64,000 nucleotides of DNA, from contig NZ_CP012670.1 in NCBI RefSeq assembly GCF_004135735.1, positions 4,299,501 to 4,363,500 on the forward strand, in the 5' to 3' direction. The position numbers were made by a program, and so were the translations under genes. This document shows, in pieces, positions 52,951 through 61,241 of this stretch. Under the pieces are notes generated by a model. It worked only from the letters and a program-made list of their open reading frames with translations, had not been told where the DNA came from and searched no databases. Position 1 is the stretch's first letter. Each line of letters opens with the position of its first letter. Source of the DNA: Sorangium cellulosum. Lineage in GTDB: Bacteria; Myxococcota_A; Polyangia; Polyangiales; Polyangiaceae.

Positions 52951-54171
52951 ATGACTGCGCTGTTCGATCGGGATCGTCACGAGCCGCTGGCCGGCCCCGT
53001 GTGGGACGCTGGCGCGGCGCGCGCCGCGATGGAGCGAATCGTCGAGGACGCCCGCAAGGCCTTCGCGCCGGACGGGCTGTGGCCGATCCACCCGGCGGAC
53101 GCGGAGGACGGCGAGTCGGGCCCGCTCACCTCGCTCTACTTCGGCGCGGCCGGCGTCGTCTGGGCGCTGGACCACCTCGCGCGCGAGGGCGCGGTCGGCC
53201 CTGGCCCCACGTTCGCGGAGCACCTCGCCGACATCGAGGTCAGAAACCGCCAGTTCCTGGAGTCCGAGCCTTTGCGCGTGGCCCTGGGCGCCGGGTGGCA
53301 GACGCGCTCGTGGCTGCTCGGGGACGCGGGCGTCTTCTTCACGCGATGGAAGGCCGCCGCCGAGGAGGCGGTCCTGCCCGCCCTGGCCGAGGTGATCGCC
53401 CGGAATACCCACGATCCGGCGCTGGAGCTGATGTGGGGCGCGCCGGGCACCATGCTGCCGGCCCTTTCGCTCCACCGGTCCACCGGCGCGGCCTGCTGGG
53501 CGGATCTCTATCGCGCCGGCGCCCGGGCCCTGGAGGGATCCCTGGCCCACGACGAGCGCCTCGGCGCCGACGTCTGGACGCAGGACCTCTATGGCAGCCG
53601 CGTCCGGTACCTCGGGGCGGTGCACGGCCTCGCCGGGAACGCCTGCGCCCTGATCGCCGGGCGCGAGCTCCTGGACCCGGGCGCGTGGAGGTCGCTGTCG
53701 TCGCGCCTCGCGCGCACCCTCGAGGCCTCCGCGATCCGGGGGGCGTCCGGGGTCAACTGGCCCGCGTTCGTCGACCAGCCCCCGGACAGGCCGCTGCTCG
53801 TGCAGCACTGTCACGGGGCGCCGGGCATGGTGACCGCCCTGGCCGCCCTCGATCAGCCCATCGACGAGCTCCTGAACGGCGGCGGCGAGCTGACCTGGGC
53901 CGCCGGCCCGCTGGTCAAGGGCGCCAACCTCTGCCACGGCACGGCCGGCAACGGCTTCGCCTTCCTCAAGCTGTTCGAGCGCACCGGCGACGACCGATGG
54001 CTCGCCCGCGCCCGCGCCTTCGCCATGCACGCCGTTCGCCAGAGCGAGGCACAGGCGGAAGAGCTCGGCCGCCGGCGTTACTCCCTGTGGACCGGCGACC
54101 TCGGCCTCGCCTGCTTCCTGTGGGAGTGCGTCCGGGCGAGCGCCCGGTTCCCGACCGTGGACGTGCTCTGA
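52951..54171 (+). CDS. LanC-like cyclase-family protein
   Basis: 406 residues. Repeated Gly-rich double-helix turns of an alpha/alpha-barrel: SGPLTSLYFGAAGVVWALDH, MWGAPGTMLPAL, YLGAVHGLAGNACAL, HCHGAPGMVTAL and CHGTAGNGFAFLKL. The zinc ligands of LanC are conserved: Cys287 in QHCHG and Cys328-His329 in LCHGTAG. LanC cyclises dehydrated peptides onto Cys; stand-alone LanC-like proteins also add glutathione to dehydroamino acids in damaged proteins. No LanB/LanM dehydratase, transporter or precursor peptide was seen in the window, favouring the orphan class. A ribosome site GGAGGAGG lies 10-15 bases upstream. Confidence 0.92.
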   Translation: MTALFDRDRHEPLAGPVWDAGAARAAMERIVEDARKAFAPDGLWPIHPADAEDGESGPLTSLYFGAAGVVWALDHLAREGAVGPGPTFAEHLADIEVRNRQFLESEPLRVALGAGWQTRSWLLGDAGVFFTRWKAAAEEAVLPALAEVIARNTHDPALELMWGAPGTMLPALSLHRSTGAACWADLYRAGARALEGSLAHDERLGADVWTQDLYGSRVRYLGAVHGLAGNACALIAGRELLDPGAWRSLSSRLARTLEASAIRGASGVNWPAFVDQPPDRPLLVQHCHGAPGMVTALAALDQPIDELLNGGGELTWAAGPLVKGANLCHGTAGNGFAFLKLFERTGDDRWLARARAFAMHAVRQSEAQAEELGRRRYSLWTGDLGLACFLWECVRASARFPTVDVL

Positions 54172-54451
54172 ACGTCTCCGGATCACGCCGGGATGATCTT
54201 CTTCCTCCTCCGCGGCGCGCCCCTCGCGCTCGGCCTGCGCAGGACGCGCCCGCGAAGACCGACCTGGCCCCCGGCGGGAGCGCGATGGCAGGACACGGGC
54301 ATGGATCCCGGAATGACGCCGTCTCGGGCCGGAAACGGCCTGATCCTGCGATCCGCGCCCGGGCGTTCGAGCTCGCCTGCGCGAGGGCCGAGGTTATAGT
54401 GCGCCCCCGCAGCGCAATCGGACCACCCCTCGAAGGTGAAGAGGTGAAGAG
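54172..54451. other. Non-coding stretch before the MbtH-like gene
   Basis: Nothing gene-like was identified. The last part (54436-54459) is a threefold 8-bp tandem repeat GTGAAGAG that ends in the start of the next gene. Confidence 0.4.
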
Positions 54452-54673
54452 GTGAAGAGGAGCCAGGGAGCGCGACAGGGCGCAGCCACCCATCGCGTCG
54501 TCGTGGATCACGAGGAGCAGTACGCCGTCTGTCCGGTCGAGCGCGCGATCCCGCGCGGGTGGCGGGAAGCCGGCAAGCAGGGATCCATCATGGAGTGTCT
54601 CGCTTATATCGACCAGGCATGGTCCCGCCTGCACGCCCCGGTGGACCCAGGCGCCCCGGCGCAGATCGCCTGA
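54452..54673 (+). CDS. Orphan MbtH-like protein (diverged)
   Basis: 73 residues from GTG 54452. After a short leader it follows the MbtH pattern: HRVVVDHEEQYAVCPVERAI, then PRGWREAGKQGSIMECLAYI and DQAWSRL. MbtH proteins bind and support the adenylation domains of non-ribosomal peptide synthetases. Differences from the usual consensus: Asp for the first Asn, and Cys in place of the first invariant Trp (VCP for SWP), and no TDMRP ending. No NRPS gene lies in the window. It may be a decaying copy or act in trans. Confidence 0.7.
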   Translation: MKRSQGARQGAATHRVVVDHEEQYAVCPVERAIPRGWREAGKQGSIMECLAYIDQAWSRLHAPVDPGAPAQIA

Positions 54674-54777
54674 TCCGGGGGCGCGCGAATCGGGGGAACC
54701 GGAGCCAGGCGGCGGCGCGGCTCGGGCTGTCGCGCCAGGGGCTGCTCGACGAGATGGATCGGGACGGGCGGGAGTGA
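54674..54777 (+). pseudogene. C-terminal helix-turn-helix fragment of an NtrC-type activator
   Basis: In a frame different from the MbtH gene, the sequence encodes GNRSQAAARLGLSRQGLLDE followed by MDRDGRE and a TGA at 54777. This is the Fis-type DNA-binding helix-turn-helix that ends sigma-54 activators. No receiver or AAA+ domain precedes it, so only the tail of a former gene remains. Confidence 0.6.
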
Positions 54778-54848
54778 GCCCGGCCGCGCGCGCGGCGGCG
54801 AGCCGGTCATGCGGCGGGAGCCAGCGCGACGGGCGGCTGGCGTATCCA

Positions 54849-54885
54849 TGACACGCGGCGGTGACAGTGTAAGGGGAGCGTGTCA
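54849..54885. promoter_or_regulatory. Inverted repeat TGACACGC / GCGTGTCA in a long leader region
   Basis: The two 8-bp halves (54849-54856 and 54878-54885) are exact reverse complements 21 bases apart. TGACACG recurs in direct orientation at 54994-55000 and 55154-55160. All lie in the 400-base gene-free stretch (54778-55184) before a lipoprotein gene, so an operator role is possible. Confidence 0.35.
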
Positions 54886-55184
54886 GCGAGGATGTCACGC
54901 GCGCGCGACAGCGACGCGCCCGGCGCGTCGATCGCTCGACGCGGACACGCGCGCTCCTCGCCTGATCGCGCCCGATCCGGCGGCCCGTGCCCCTGACACG
55001 GGGCAGCGCGGGCGCTGGTCTCGCCGGGGGGGGCGCACGGCACGTGCGTTGCAGTCGCATTTCGACCGTCAACACCACGACCGACGTCCCATCGAGGTCG
55101 CGGGAGCGGACGGGCCACGAGAGCGAGGCGCTGCCCTCGGGCTCGCATGTCGCTGACACGAACCCATTCACAGAGGGAGAGAAC

Positions 55185-56093
55185 ATGCTCGCACGAAACA
55201 GCATCATTCTGAAGTCCGGGTTGGTCTGGCTCACGCTCGCGCTCGCCGCGTGCGTCGCTCACGACGACGGCGGAGGTTCGGACGACACCAGCGGTTCGGA
55301 GGCGGAGGCGGTCGGCGTCTCCGACGAGCCCTCCCCCGCGGACAGCCTGCCGGCCGCTGAGGAAGAGATACAGCGCACGGAGCTGGCGACGCTGGAGTTC
55401 CCCGATCGACGCAGCATTCGGTTCTCGGTCGACGAGGACGCCCACGCCATCGTCGTGGAAGAGCACGGGCCGGTCGCGGAGGGGGTGGGCATGCCCCTCC
55501 TGATGCGCGCGCCCATGAGGGACCTGGACGCCCTGCAGGTCTACATGGCGCTGACCCCCGCGGACCGGGAGGTGCCGCGCGCGCTGTACGAGCTCGGCGT
55601 CCCCGAGGGCGCTCGACCGGCCCTCACGCAGCGCGCGCTCGTCGACTCGCTGGCGCCGATGCCGGCGCACGTGGTCAGCTACCGGCTGGTCGACACGGAC
55701 CAGGACGCGGAGTACATGCCCTCGCTCTGCGGCGCCAACGGCAGTACCGCCTTCCAGGCGCTCTGCAGCACGTCGAACGCGCCCGAGCAATGGTGCGCGT
55801 CCGGCAAGCACACCTGGCATGGACGCGAGAGCAGCGGTAATTACAACAAGAGCGAGGGGCTCACCGTCTCGTGTCAGGCGAGCGTGCAGACGACCCATCG
55901 GCGGAAGGTCGCCCTCACCTGGTGGGAGAACACCTTCAACATGGACACCGACCAGTACTGGCACTTCACGCGCGTGGAGAACTACGCTCCGGCGTCGAAG
56001 TACAAGCGGTACGTTCGCATGGATCGCTACAACCCCACGAGCGTCGACACCTCGGTCTCGTACATTCGCTCCTGGATCGGCTTCCGCAACTGA
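55185..56093 (+). CDS. Secreted lipoprotein of unknown function
   Basis: 302 residues from ATG 55185, preceded by GAGGGAGA. The signal peptide ends in lipobox LAAC, followed by an acidic Ser/Gly/Asp linker. The C-terminal part (about 175-302) contains four or more Cys and many aromatic residues (WHGRESSGNYNKSEG, TWWENTFNMDTDQYWHF), like a small secreted disulfide-stabilised domain. No known domain recognised. The serine protease gene follows 70 bases downstream on the same strand and may be co-expressed. Confidence 0.8.
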   Translation: MLARNSIILKSGLVWLTLALAACVAHDDGGGSDDTSGSEAEAVGVSDEPSPADSLPAAEEEIQRTELATLEFPDRRSIRFSVDEDAHAIVVEEHGPVAEGVGMPLLMRAPMRDLDALQVYMALTPADREVPRALYELGVPEGARPALTQRALVDSLAPMPAHVVSYRLVDTDQDAEYMPSLCGANGSTAFQALCSTSNAPEQWCASGKHTWHGRESSGNYNKSEGLTVSCQASVQTTHRRKVALTWWENTFNMDTDQYWHFTRVENYAPASKYKRYVRMDRYNPTSVDTSVSYIRSWIGFRN

Positions 56094-56163
56094 CGCTCGA
56101 TGAGGCGAGGCCGCGCGCTCCTCGGCCCTGGAGGAGCGCGCGGCGCCCGCCGTGGAGGTCTCG

Positions 56164-57195
56164 ATGAAGGCCAGACGTGCCGCCGGAGCGCTCGCCGCCC
56201 TCGCGCTCGTCGGCTGCTCGGGCGACCTCGACCTGGCGCCTCCGCTGCCAGGCGTCGCGCTCGAGGCGGCGGACATGGACCGTGAGCCGGATCGAGCGCA
56301 CGGGGCGGTGTTCGCCCTTCGACGCAGCGACCCCTCCGGGCCGGCCACGGGCCCGGCGGGTCCCCGGGTGATCTGCTCGGCCGTCTTGCTGTCGCCGGAT
56401 GTGCTCATGACGGCCCGGCACTGCGTGGCGCGCGTGGAGTCGACCGTCGTGGCGTGCGGTCATTCGCCCTTCGGCGCGCTCCTGCCCGCGGAGGGCCTCG
56501 CCGCCTCGAACGAGCCTGTGCCGCGCGAGGACGCGGCCTGGTTCCCCGCGTCGGAGATCGTCGTGCCGGAGGACGGCGACGACGCGTGCGGCTTCGACGT
56601 CGCGCTGATCGTGCTCGAGCGACCGGTGCCCGCCGCCGTCGCAACGCCGGCGAGCCCCAATTTCGAGGCGCCGGTGAGCGCCGGCGATGCCGTCACGGTC
56701 GTGGGTTACGGGCGATCGGCGGGAGCCGACGCGCCGGCCGTTCGAACGGCGCGCCCGGACCTCGAGGTCGTCTGCGTCGGCGCAGAATGCGGCGATGGCG
56801 TCGCCGGCTCGGAGTTCATGACCAGCGGGGGGCCGTGCGAAGGCGACTCCGGGGGCCCCGCGCTGGACGCCTCCGGCCGGGTCGCCGGGATCCTCGCGCG
56901 CGGGAGCGACCCGTGCGCCACCCCCATCTTCGCCTCCGTGCCGGCCTGGCAGGAGCTCCTCCTCGATGTCGTCGACCGCGCCGCCGAGTACCGCCGCGAC
57001 CCCGCGCCCCACGGCGGCGCGGGCAGCAGCGCCGGAGCGGAAGGCTCCGACGATGGGTCGTCGGTCGGGTGCAGCCTCGGCGAGCCTGCGCCGCGGCAAG
57101 GTCGCGGCGCGGCGGGATGGAGCCTCGCGTTCTTCGCCGCCGCGGTCGCCGCCCGTGCGCGGCGCCGCGCCGCGCGCGCGCCGCGCGCTCGCTGA
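56164..57195 (+). CDS. Trypsin-like serine protease with MYXO-CTERM tail
   Basis: 343 residues; ATG 56164 with GGAGG five bases upstream, chosen over GTG 56152. The signal peptide ends near VGCSG, a possible lipobox. The S1 triad is visible: His in LMTARHC, Asp in DACGFDVALIVL and Ser in CEGDSGGPAL. The C-terminus is SSVGCSLGEP, a hydrophobic stretch and ARARRRAARAP, the MYXO-CTERM sorting signal that anchors proteins at the myxobacterial surface. Having both a lipobox-like site and a sorting tail is unusual; one may not be functional. A role in predation or surface processing is plausible. Confidence 0.9.
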   Translation: MKARRAAGALAALALVGCSGDLDLAPPLPGVALEAADMDREPDRAHGAVFALRRSDPSGPATGPAGPRVICSAVLLSPDVLMTARHCVARVESTVVACGHSPFGALLPAEGLAASNEPVPREDAAWFPASEIVVPEDGDDACGFDVALIVLERPVPAAVATPASPNFEAPVSAGDAVTVVGYGRSAGADAPAVRTARPDLEVVCVGAECGDGVAGSEFMTSGGPCEGDSGGPALDASGRVAGILARGSDPCATPIFASVPAWQELLLDVVDRAAEYRRDPAPHGGAGSSAGAEGSDDGSSVGCSLGEPAPRQGRGAAGWSLAFFAAAVAARARRRAARAPRAR

Positions 57196-57229
57196 CCCGG
57201 GGGCGCGCGCCGTGGCGCATCGGGGCGTG

Positions 57230-58521
57230 CTACGTGTCCGGGAACTCGCTCTTTTCGAACTCGAGGAGCCGCGCGAGGTTCGCGGGATCGGTGCGCGACG
57301 GCGCGAAGCCGATCCACTGGAGGCCGCTGGCCCTCGCCTTTTCCCAGGTCGCGCGGCATGCCGCGAACCAGTCACGAACGAGCGCGTCCCGGCTCTCCCG
57401 GTACTCCTCCGGCCGGTACATCATGGATCGATAGGACTGGAGCATGACGAGCTGCTCGATCGTCGACAAGTCGACGTCGCGCGGCATCTCGTCCGACCAG
57501 GCCAGCATTCCCTTGGTCAGCTCGTAGCTCACCTGCGCGTTCGGATCCTCCGTGAGCGCCTCGATCTTCGCCCGGTCGGCGGGCGGAAACAGATCGTTCG
57601 AGTCCCTGTCTTGCGGCGGCGACGGGGCATACGACCCCTGCGGCGGCGGAGCGTACGGCCCATGGGCCGGCGGCGCGCCGTGCGCCGGCGGCTGGGCGCC
57701 CGGGCGAGGCTGCGCGGCGCCCGCCCGGAGCGGCCGGCCGGGGCTCGCCGCGGCGCGCCGCCGGACGACGCCGCGGAGCGCGTAGTACAGCGCCGCGATG
57801 AGCGCCGCGAGCAGCAGCAGCGTGGGGCCCGCGGTCGCGAGGATGACCGCGCTGCCCACCGCGAAGGCCCCCGCGTTCTCGATCCCCTCCCTGGCCGCGC
57901 GGGCGATCTTGCCGCCGGCGCCCGCGGCCTCCTCGCCGTGGCGCGCGCTGACCGAGATCTTGACCGTCGCGTACGCGATCTGGCCCTCGAGCAGCCGCTC
58001 CTGCGCCTCGATCTGCTCGATCGTCTCGCGCACGCCGCCGAGCTGCTTCTCGACGGCGACCACGTCCGCGAGGCTGCCGGTCCTGTCCGACAGGAGGTCG
58101 AGCAGCCGCTTCTCCTGGGCGCGGGCGTTGCGGAGCCGCGCGCCGATGTCCGCGCGCTGCTCGGTCACGTCCTCCGCCTTTCGGCGTCGGCGACCACCTC
58201 GCCGATCGCGGCCACCGCGGCGCGGAACGCGCCGACCCTCGCCGAGGGGACCCGCGCCTCGAGCGCCGCGCTGCGGTGCTCTCCGAAGTACACCCGGGCG
58301 TCGCTCACGTAGCCGCCGTGCTCCTCGACCGCGGTCCGGAGCCGCTGCATGGCCGGCTCGAACGCGTCGACCTGGATCGTGGTCTCGACGGTGATCCGCA
58401 TCGCCCGCTGGGCGAGGGGCGGCACCCCGGGCGGCGACGGCTGCGCCTTCAGGGAGTCCTCCTGCGGGGGCCCTCCGCCGGCGGCGCAGGTGCGATGTCC
58501 CCTCGCCTCGCTCCCGGACAT
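57230..58521 (-). pseudogene. DUF4349-family membrane protein, frameshifted
   Basis: The first frame, from 58521, encodes AMRITVETTIQVDAFEPAMQ to EVVADAERRR and stops at 58165. The continuation in another frame reads KAEDVTEQRADIGARLRNAR, then the coiled coil and a membrane segment (SAVILATAGPTLLLLAALIA), a Pro-rich linker and a helical C-terminal domain, to 57230. Joined across about 58170-58180 they make an ordinary DUF4349 protein (strand pair, DVT motif, coiled coil, membrane helix). One base appears missing in the GAAAGG run. The N-terminus also lacks the usual signal peptide. Either a broken gene or a sequencing error. Confidence 0.75.
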
Positions 58522-58568
58522 GGATCGGGATCCGGTTCGCCGTGATCTTCATGAGCGCTCCGTCCAGC

Positions 58569-59204
58569 TCAGCTCTCGAAGGGGGCGCCCTCCAGGAGGG
58601 CGCTGGCGTCGAAGGGCTGAAAACCCGGCACGTAGCGGCGGCCGTAGTCCGAGAGGAAATTGCCGACCGCGGTGTGCGGCTTCCGCTCCACGACGCCGCA
58701 GAGGGCGCGCCGGAGCTCCTGCTTCATCTCGAGCCGCGGATAGGCCCTCAGGATCTCCTCGACCGCGCCGCGCGGCAGCGCCTCGAGCCCGACGCCGCCG
58801 TAATCGATCGTGATCCCGAGATGGGCGACGGCGACCTCCGGCTCCTTGTGCGGGGCGATGCCCAGGCTGGTGTGCAGCGCGATGGCGTCCCACACGAGGG
58901 ACGCCTTCTCCCGGGGCAGGCCGCGGCCCTCGAGAAAGGCCCGGGCGGCGTTGGCGCCGTCGACCTCGAAGCGCTCGGGGCCGGCGAAGCGCTCGGTCAG
59001 GCCGAGGTCGTGCAGCACCACGGAGAGGTAGAGCAGCTCGCGGTCGCAGGCGACGCCGCGCTGCCGGGCCGCGAGCTCGCCGAAGTAGTACGAGCGCATC
59101 ACGTGGTGGAAGAGGTAAGGGGCCGAGACCTCGCGCGCGAGCGCGGTCGCGTCCTGGGCAAGGCGCGTGTCGGGGGCGTGGATTCCGGCGATCCGTGTGG
59201 TCAT
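58569..59204 (-). CDS. HD-domain protein (cyanamide-hydratase-like)
   Basis: 211 residues from ATG 59204, AGGAG eight bases upstream. HD-type metal residues are present: His in FHHVMRSYYFG, His-Asp in LSVVLHDLGLTERF, and His in AIALHTSLGIAP and VAVAHLGITIDYGG. The arrangement matches the HD proteins that include fungal cyanamide hydratase and many bacterial metal-dependent hydrolases. Substrate unknown. The GlxA-type regulator gene lies immediately upstream on the same strand and may control it. Confidence 0.88.
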   Translation of the reverse strand: MTTRIAGIHAPDTRLAQDATALAREVSAPYLFHHVMRSYYFGELAARQRGVACDRELLYLSVVLHDLGLTERFAGPERFEVDGANAARAFLEGRGLPREKASLVWDAIALHTSLGIAPHKEPEVAVAHLGITIDYGGVGLEALPRGAVEEILRAYPRLEMKQELRRALCGVVERKPHTAVGNFLSDYGRRYVPGFQPFDASALLEGAPFES

Positions 59205-59285
59205 GGCGTGGGCTCCTGTCTGCCGGCGAAGGCCGAGCGAGAGGAGGGTGCGCGCTCGCCGGCCGGGCGCCCTGCCGAGCTGCGG

Positions 59286-60293
59286 TCATTTCCTGCCACG
59301 CCCGCGGGCGCTCCCGGAGAAGCGCTCCCGGTACTCGAGCGGCCCCACGCCGAGCCGGCGCAGGAAGGCGCGGCGCAGGTTCTGCTCGTCGCCGAAGCCG
59401 CACTGGTGGGCGATCCGCTTGAGCGGGAGGTCCGTGCCGGCGACGGCCTGGCAGGCGGCCTCGAGGCGCATGGCCGCGACCACCTTCGCCGGCGTCTGCC
59501 CGAGCGCGGCCGTGTACGCGCGCGCGAAGGTGCGCGGGCTCATCCCCGCCTGCGCGGCCAGGCGCTCGACGCGGAGATCGCCGGCGAGGCGGTCCGCCAT
59601 CCAGGCATGCAGGTCGGCGAAGGTGCCGCCCTCGGCGGCCTGCGCCGCGAGCGGCGCGCTGAACTGCGACTGCCCGCCAGGCCGCTTGAGGAACACGACG
59701 AGCTGCCGGGCGACCGCCATCGCCGCGCGGTGCCCGAGGTCCTCCTCGACGAGCGCGAGGGCGAGGTCGATGCCGGCGGAGATGCCGGCCGAGGTCCAGA
59801 TCGAGCCGTCGCGCAGGTAGATGGAGTCCGCGTCGACGCGGACGCGCGGGTGGCGCTCCGCGAGGAGCGGCGCGGAGCGCCAGTGGGTCGCCGCGCGGCG
59901 ACCGTCGAGCAGGCCCGCGGCGGCGAGGAGGAAGGCGCCCGTGCACACGGCGCAGGTGCGGCGCACGCGCGGCGCGCGGCGGGCGAGCCAGGCGACGAGA
60001 TCCGGCGGCACGGCCGGGGCCTCCGGCGGCCCGCTGCCCGGCACGATCAGGGTGTCGATGGCCTCGTCGTCGAGCGCCGCGAGCGGCTCGGCGCAGGCCG
60101 CGAGCCCGGTCGTGGTGCGCACCGGCCCGCCGGCCGCCGAGGCGACGATCGCGCGGTACGGCGGAGGAGCGCCCGGCGCGCGCAAGGTGGTCGCCACGGT
60201 GAAGGCCTCGAGCGGTCCGGCGAGATCGAGCAGCGCGACGCCCTCGAAGGCGAGCAGGACGACGAGGCGGGGCTGGGTGAAGCTCGCTGTCAT
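59286..60293 (-). CDS. GlxA-type transcriptional regulator (DJ-1/PfpI + AraC)
   Basis: 335 residues from ATG 60293. The N-terminal half is a DJ-1/PfpI-like domain (VVLLAFEGVALLDLAGPLEA to TWRSAPLL region) with the Cys of the elbow in RRTCAVCTGAFLL. The C-terminal 100 residues hold the two helix-turn-helices of AraC: VERLAAQAGMSPRTFARAYT and LKRIAHQCGFGDEQNLRRAF. Such regulators respond to small metabolites. It is divergent from the glutathione S-transferase gene, 150 bases apart, and upstream of the HD gene, so either could be a target. Confidence 0.93.
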   Translation of the reverse strand: MTASFTQPRLVVLLAFEGVALLDLAGPLEAFTVATTLRAPGAPPPYRAIVASAAGGPVRTTTGLAACAEPLAALDDEAIDTLIVPGSGPPEAPAVPPDLVAWLARRAPRVRRTCAVCTGAFLLAAAGLLDGRRAATHWRSAPLLAERHPRVRVDADSIYLRDGSIWTSAGISAGIDLALALVEEDLGHRAAMAVARQLVVFLKRPGGQSQFSAPLAAQAAEGGTFADLHAWMADRLAGDLRVERLAAQAGMSPRTFARAYTAALGQTPAKVVAAMRLEAACQAVAGTDLPLKRIAHQCGFGDEQNLRRAFLRRLGVGPLEYRERFSGSARGRGRK

Positions 60294-60442
60294 GACTGGC
60301 ACGATGGGACAGGTAGATAGATCAAGGCGGGCCAGGCGGGGGCGGCGGCCATCTGGCGCCGCGCCCAGCGGGGCCGGCCTCTGGTAGCCGCCGCCGCGCC
60401 GCCGACCGACCGGCGGAGACGAACGGAGAAAGAGACACCACC

Positions 60443-61072
60443 ATGGCCATCGTTCTTTACCACCACCCGTTTTCACGCGCCGCCAACACGGTGTGGATGC
60501 TCGAGGAGGTCGGCGTCGAGTACGAGCTCAAGCTCGTCGACATCATGGCCGGCGACCAGAAGAAGGAGGACGTCACGAAGCTCAATCCGATGGGCAAGCT
60601 GCCCTTGCTCGTCGACGGCGCCACCGTCGTCACCGAATCCGCGGCGATCGGCCTCTATCTCGCGGTTTGTTATGCCCCGGGCCGCCTCGCGCCGAAGCTC
60701 GACGACGCGGCGCGCGGCACCTATTTTCGCTGGTCGCTCTTCGCCCCCTCGGTCATCGAGCCCGGCTCGATGGGCCAAGGCCGGCAACTGGGAGTTTCGC
60801 GCCGGCTCCGCCGGTTGGGGCAACTACGACGACATGATCGCGACGATGGAATCGGCCATCTCTGGCCGTGACTCCGTCCTCGGCGAGGCGTTCTCGATGG
60901 CCGACGTCATCTTCGGCGGCACCATCGCGTCCATGCTCGATTTCAAGATGCTCGAGCCGCGCCCGAGCTTCGCCGGATATGCCGAGCGGGCCAAAGCCCG
61001 CCCGGCGTACGCGAAGAGCGCGGCGCGCAACAAAGCCGTGATGGGCTCCCGCCGCGGCGGTCGACCCTGCCC
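60443..61072 (+). pseudogene. Glutathione S-transferase, frameshifted
   Basis: The first frame encodes MAIVLYHHPFSRAANTVWML through NPMGKLPLLVDG and VVTESAAIGLYL, the thioredoxin-fold N-terminal domain with the GSH-site Glu-Ser. At about 60771-60774 the frame shifts: the helical domain continues in the +1 frame as KAGNWEFRAGSAGWGNYDDM to ARPAYAKSAARNKAVMG. An extra G in the run ATGGGCC would explain it (ATGGCC restores MAKAGNWEF). After 61072 there is no nearby stop in that frame, so the end is damaged as well. It is either a real frameshift or a homopolymer sequencing error. Confidence 0.78.
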
Positions 61073-61241
61073 CCATTGCCACCGGCCCAGGCGGCGGCTA
61101 CCAGACACCCGGCCCTCCGGGGCGAGGCAGGAGGTCTCTCGCCCGTGGCGCAGCGGGTCAGGGCGAGCAGGAGCGAGAGGCGGGCGGAGCAACGGAGCAG
61201 CGACATCCGACCACCGCAAGACGCGGCGCGGTCCGGCGCGA

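Noticed and set aside
52951-54171. Lanthipeptide biosynthesis cluster
   Set aside because: No dehydratase, precursor peptide, protease or exporter gene is present in the window, so only an orphan LanC-like protein is claimed.
58165-58185. Programmed -1 frameshifting in the DUF4349 gene
   Set aside because: The local sequence is not a canonical slippery heptamer and there is no clear downstream stimulatory structure; a mutation or sequencing error is simpler.
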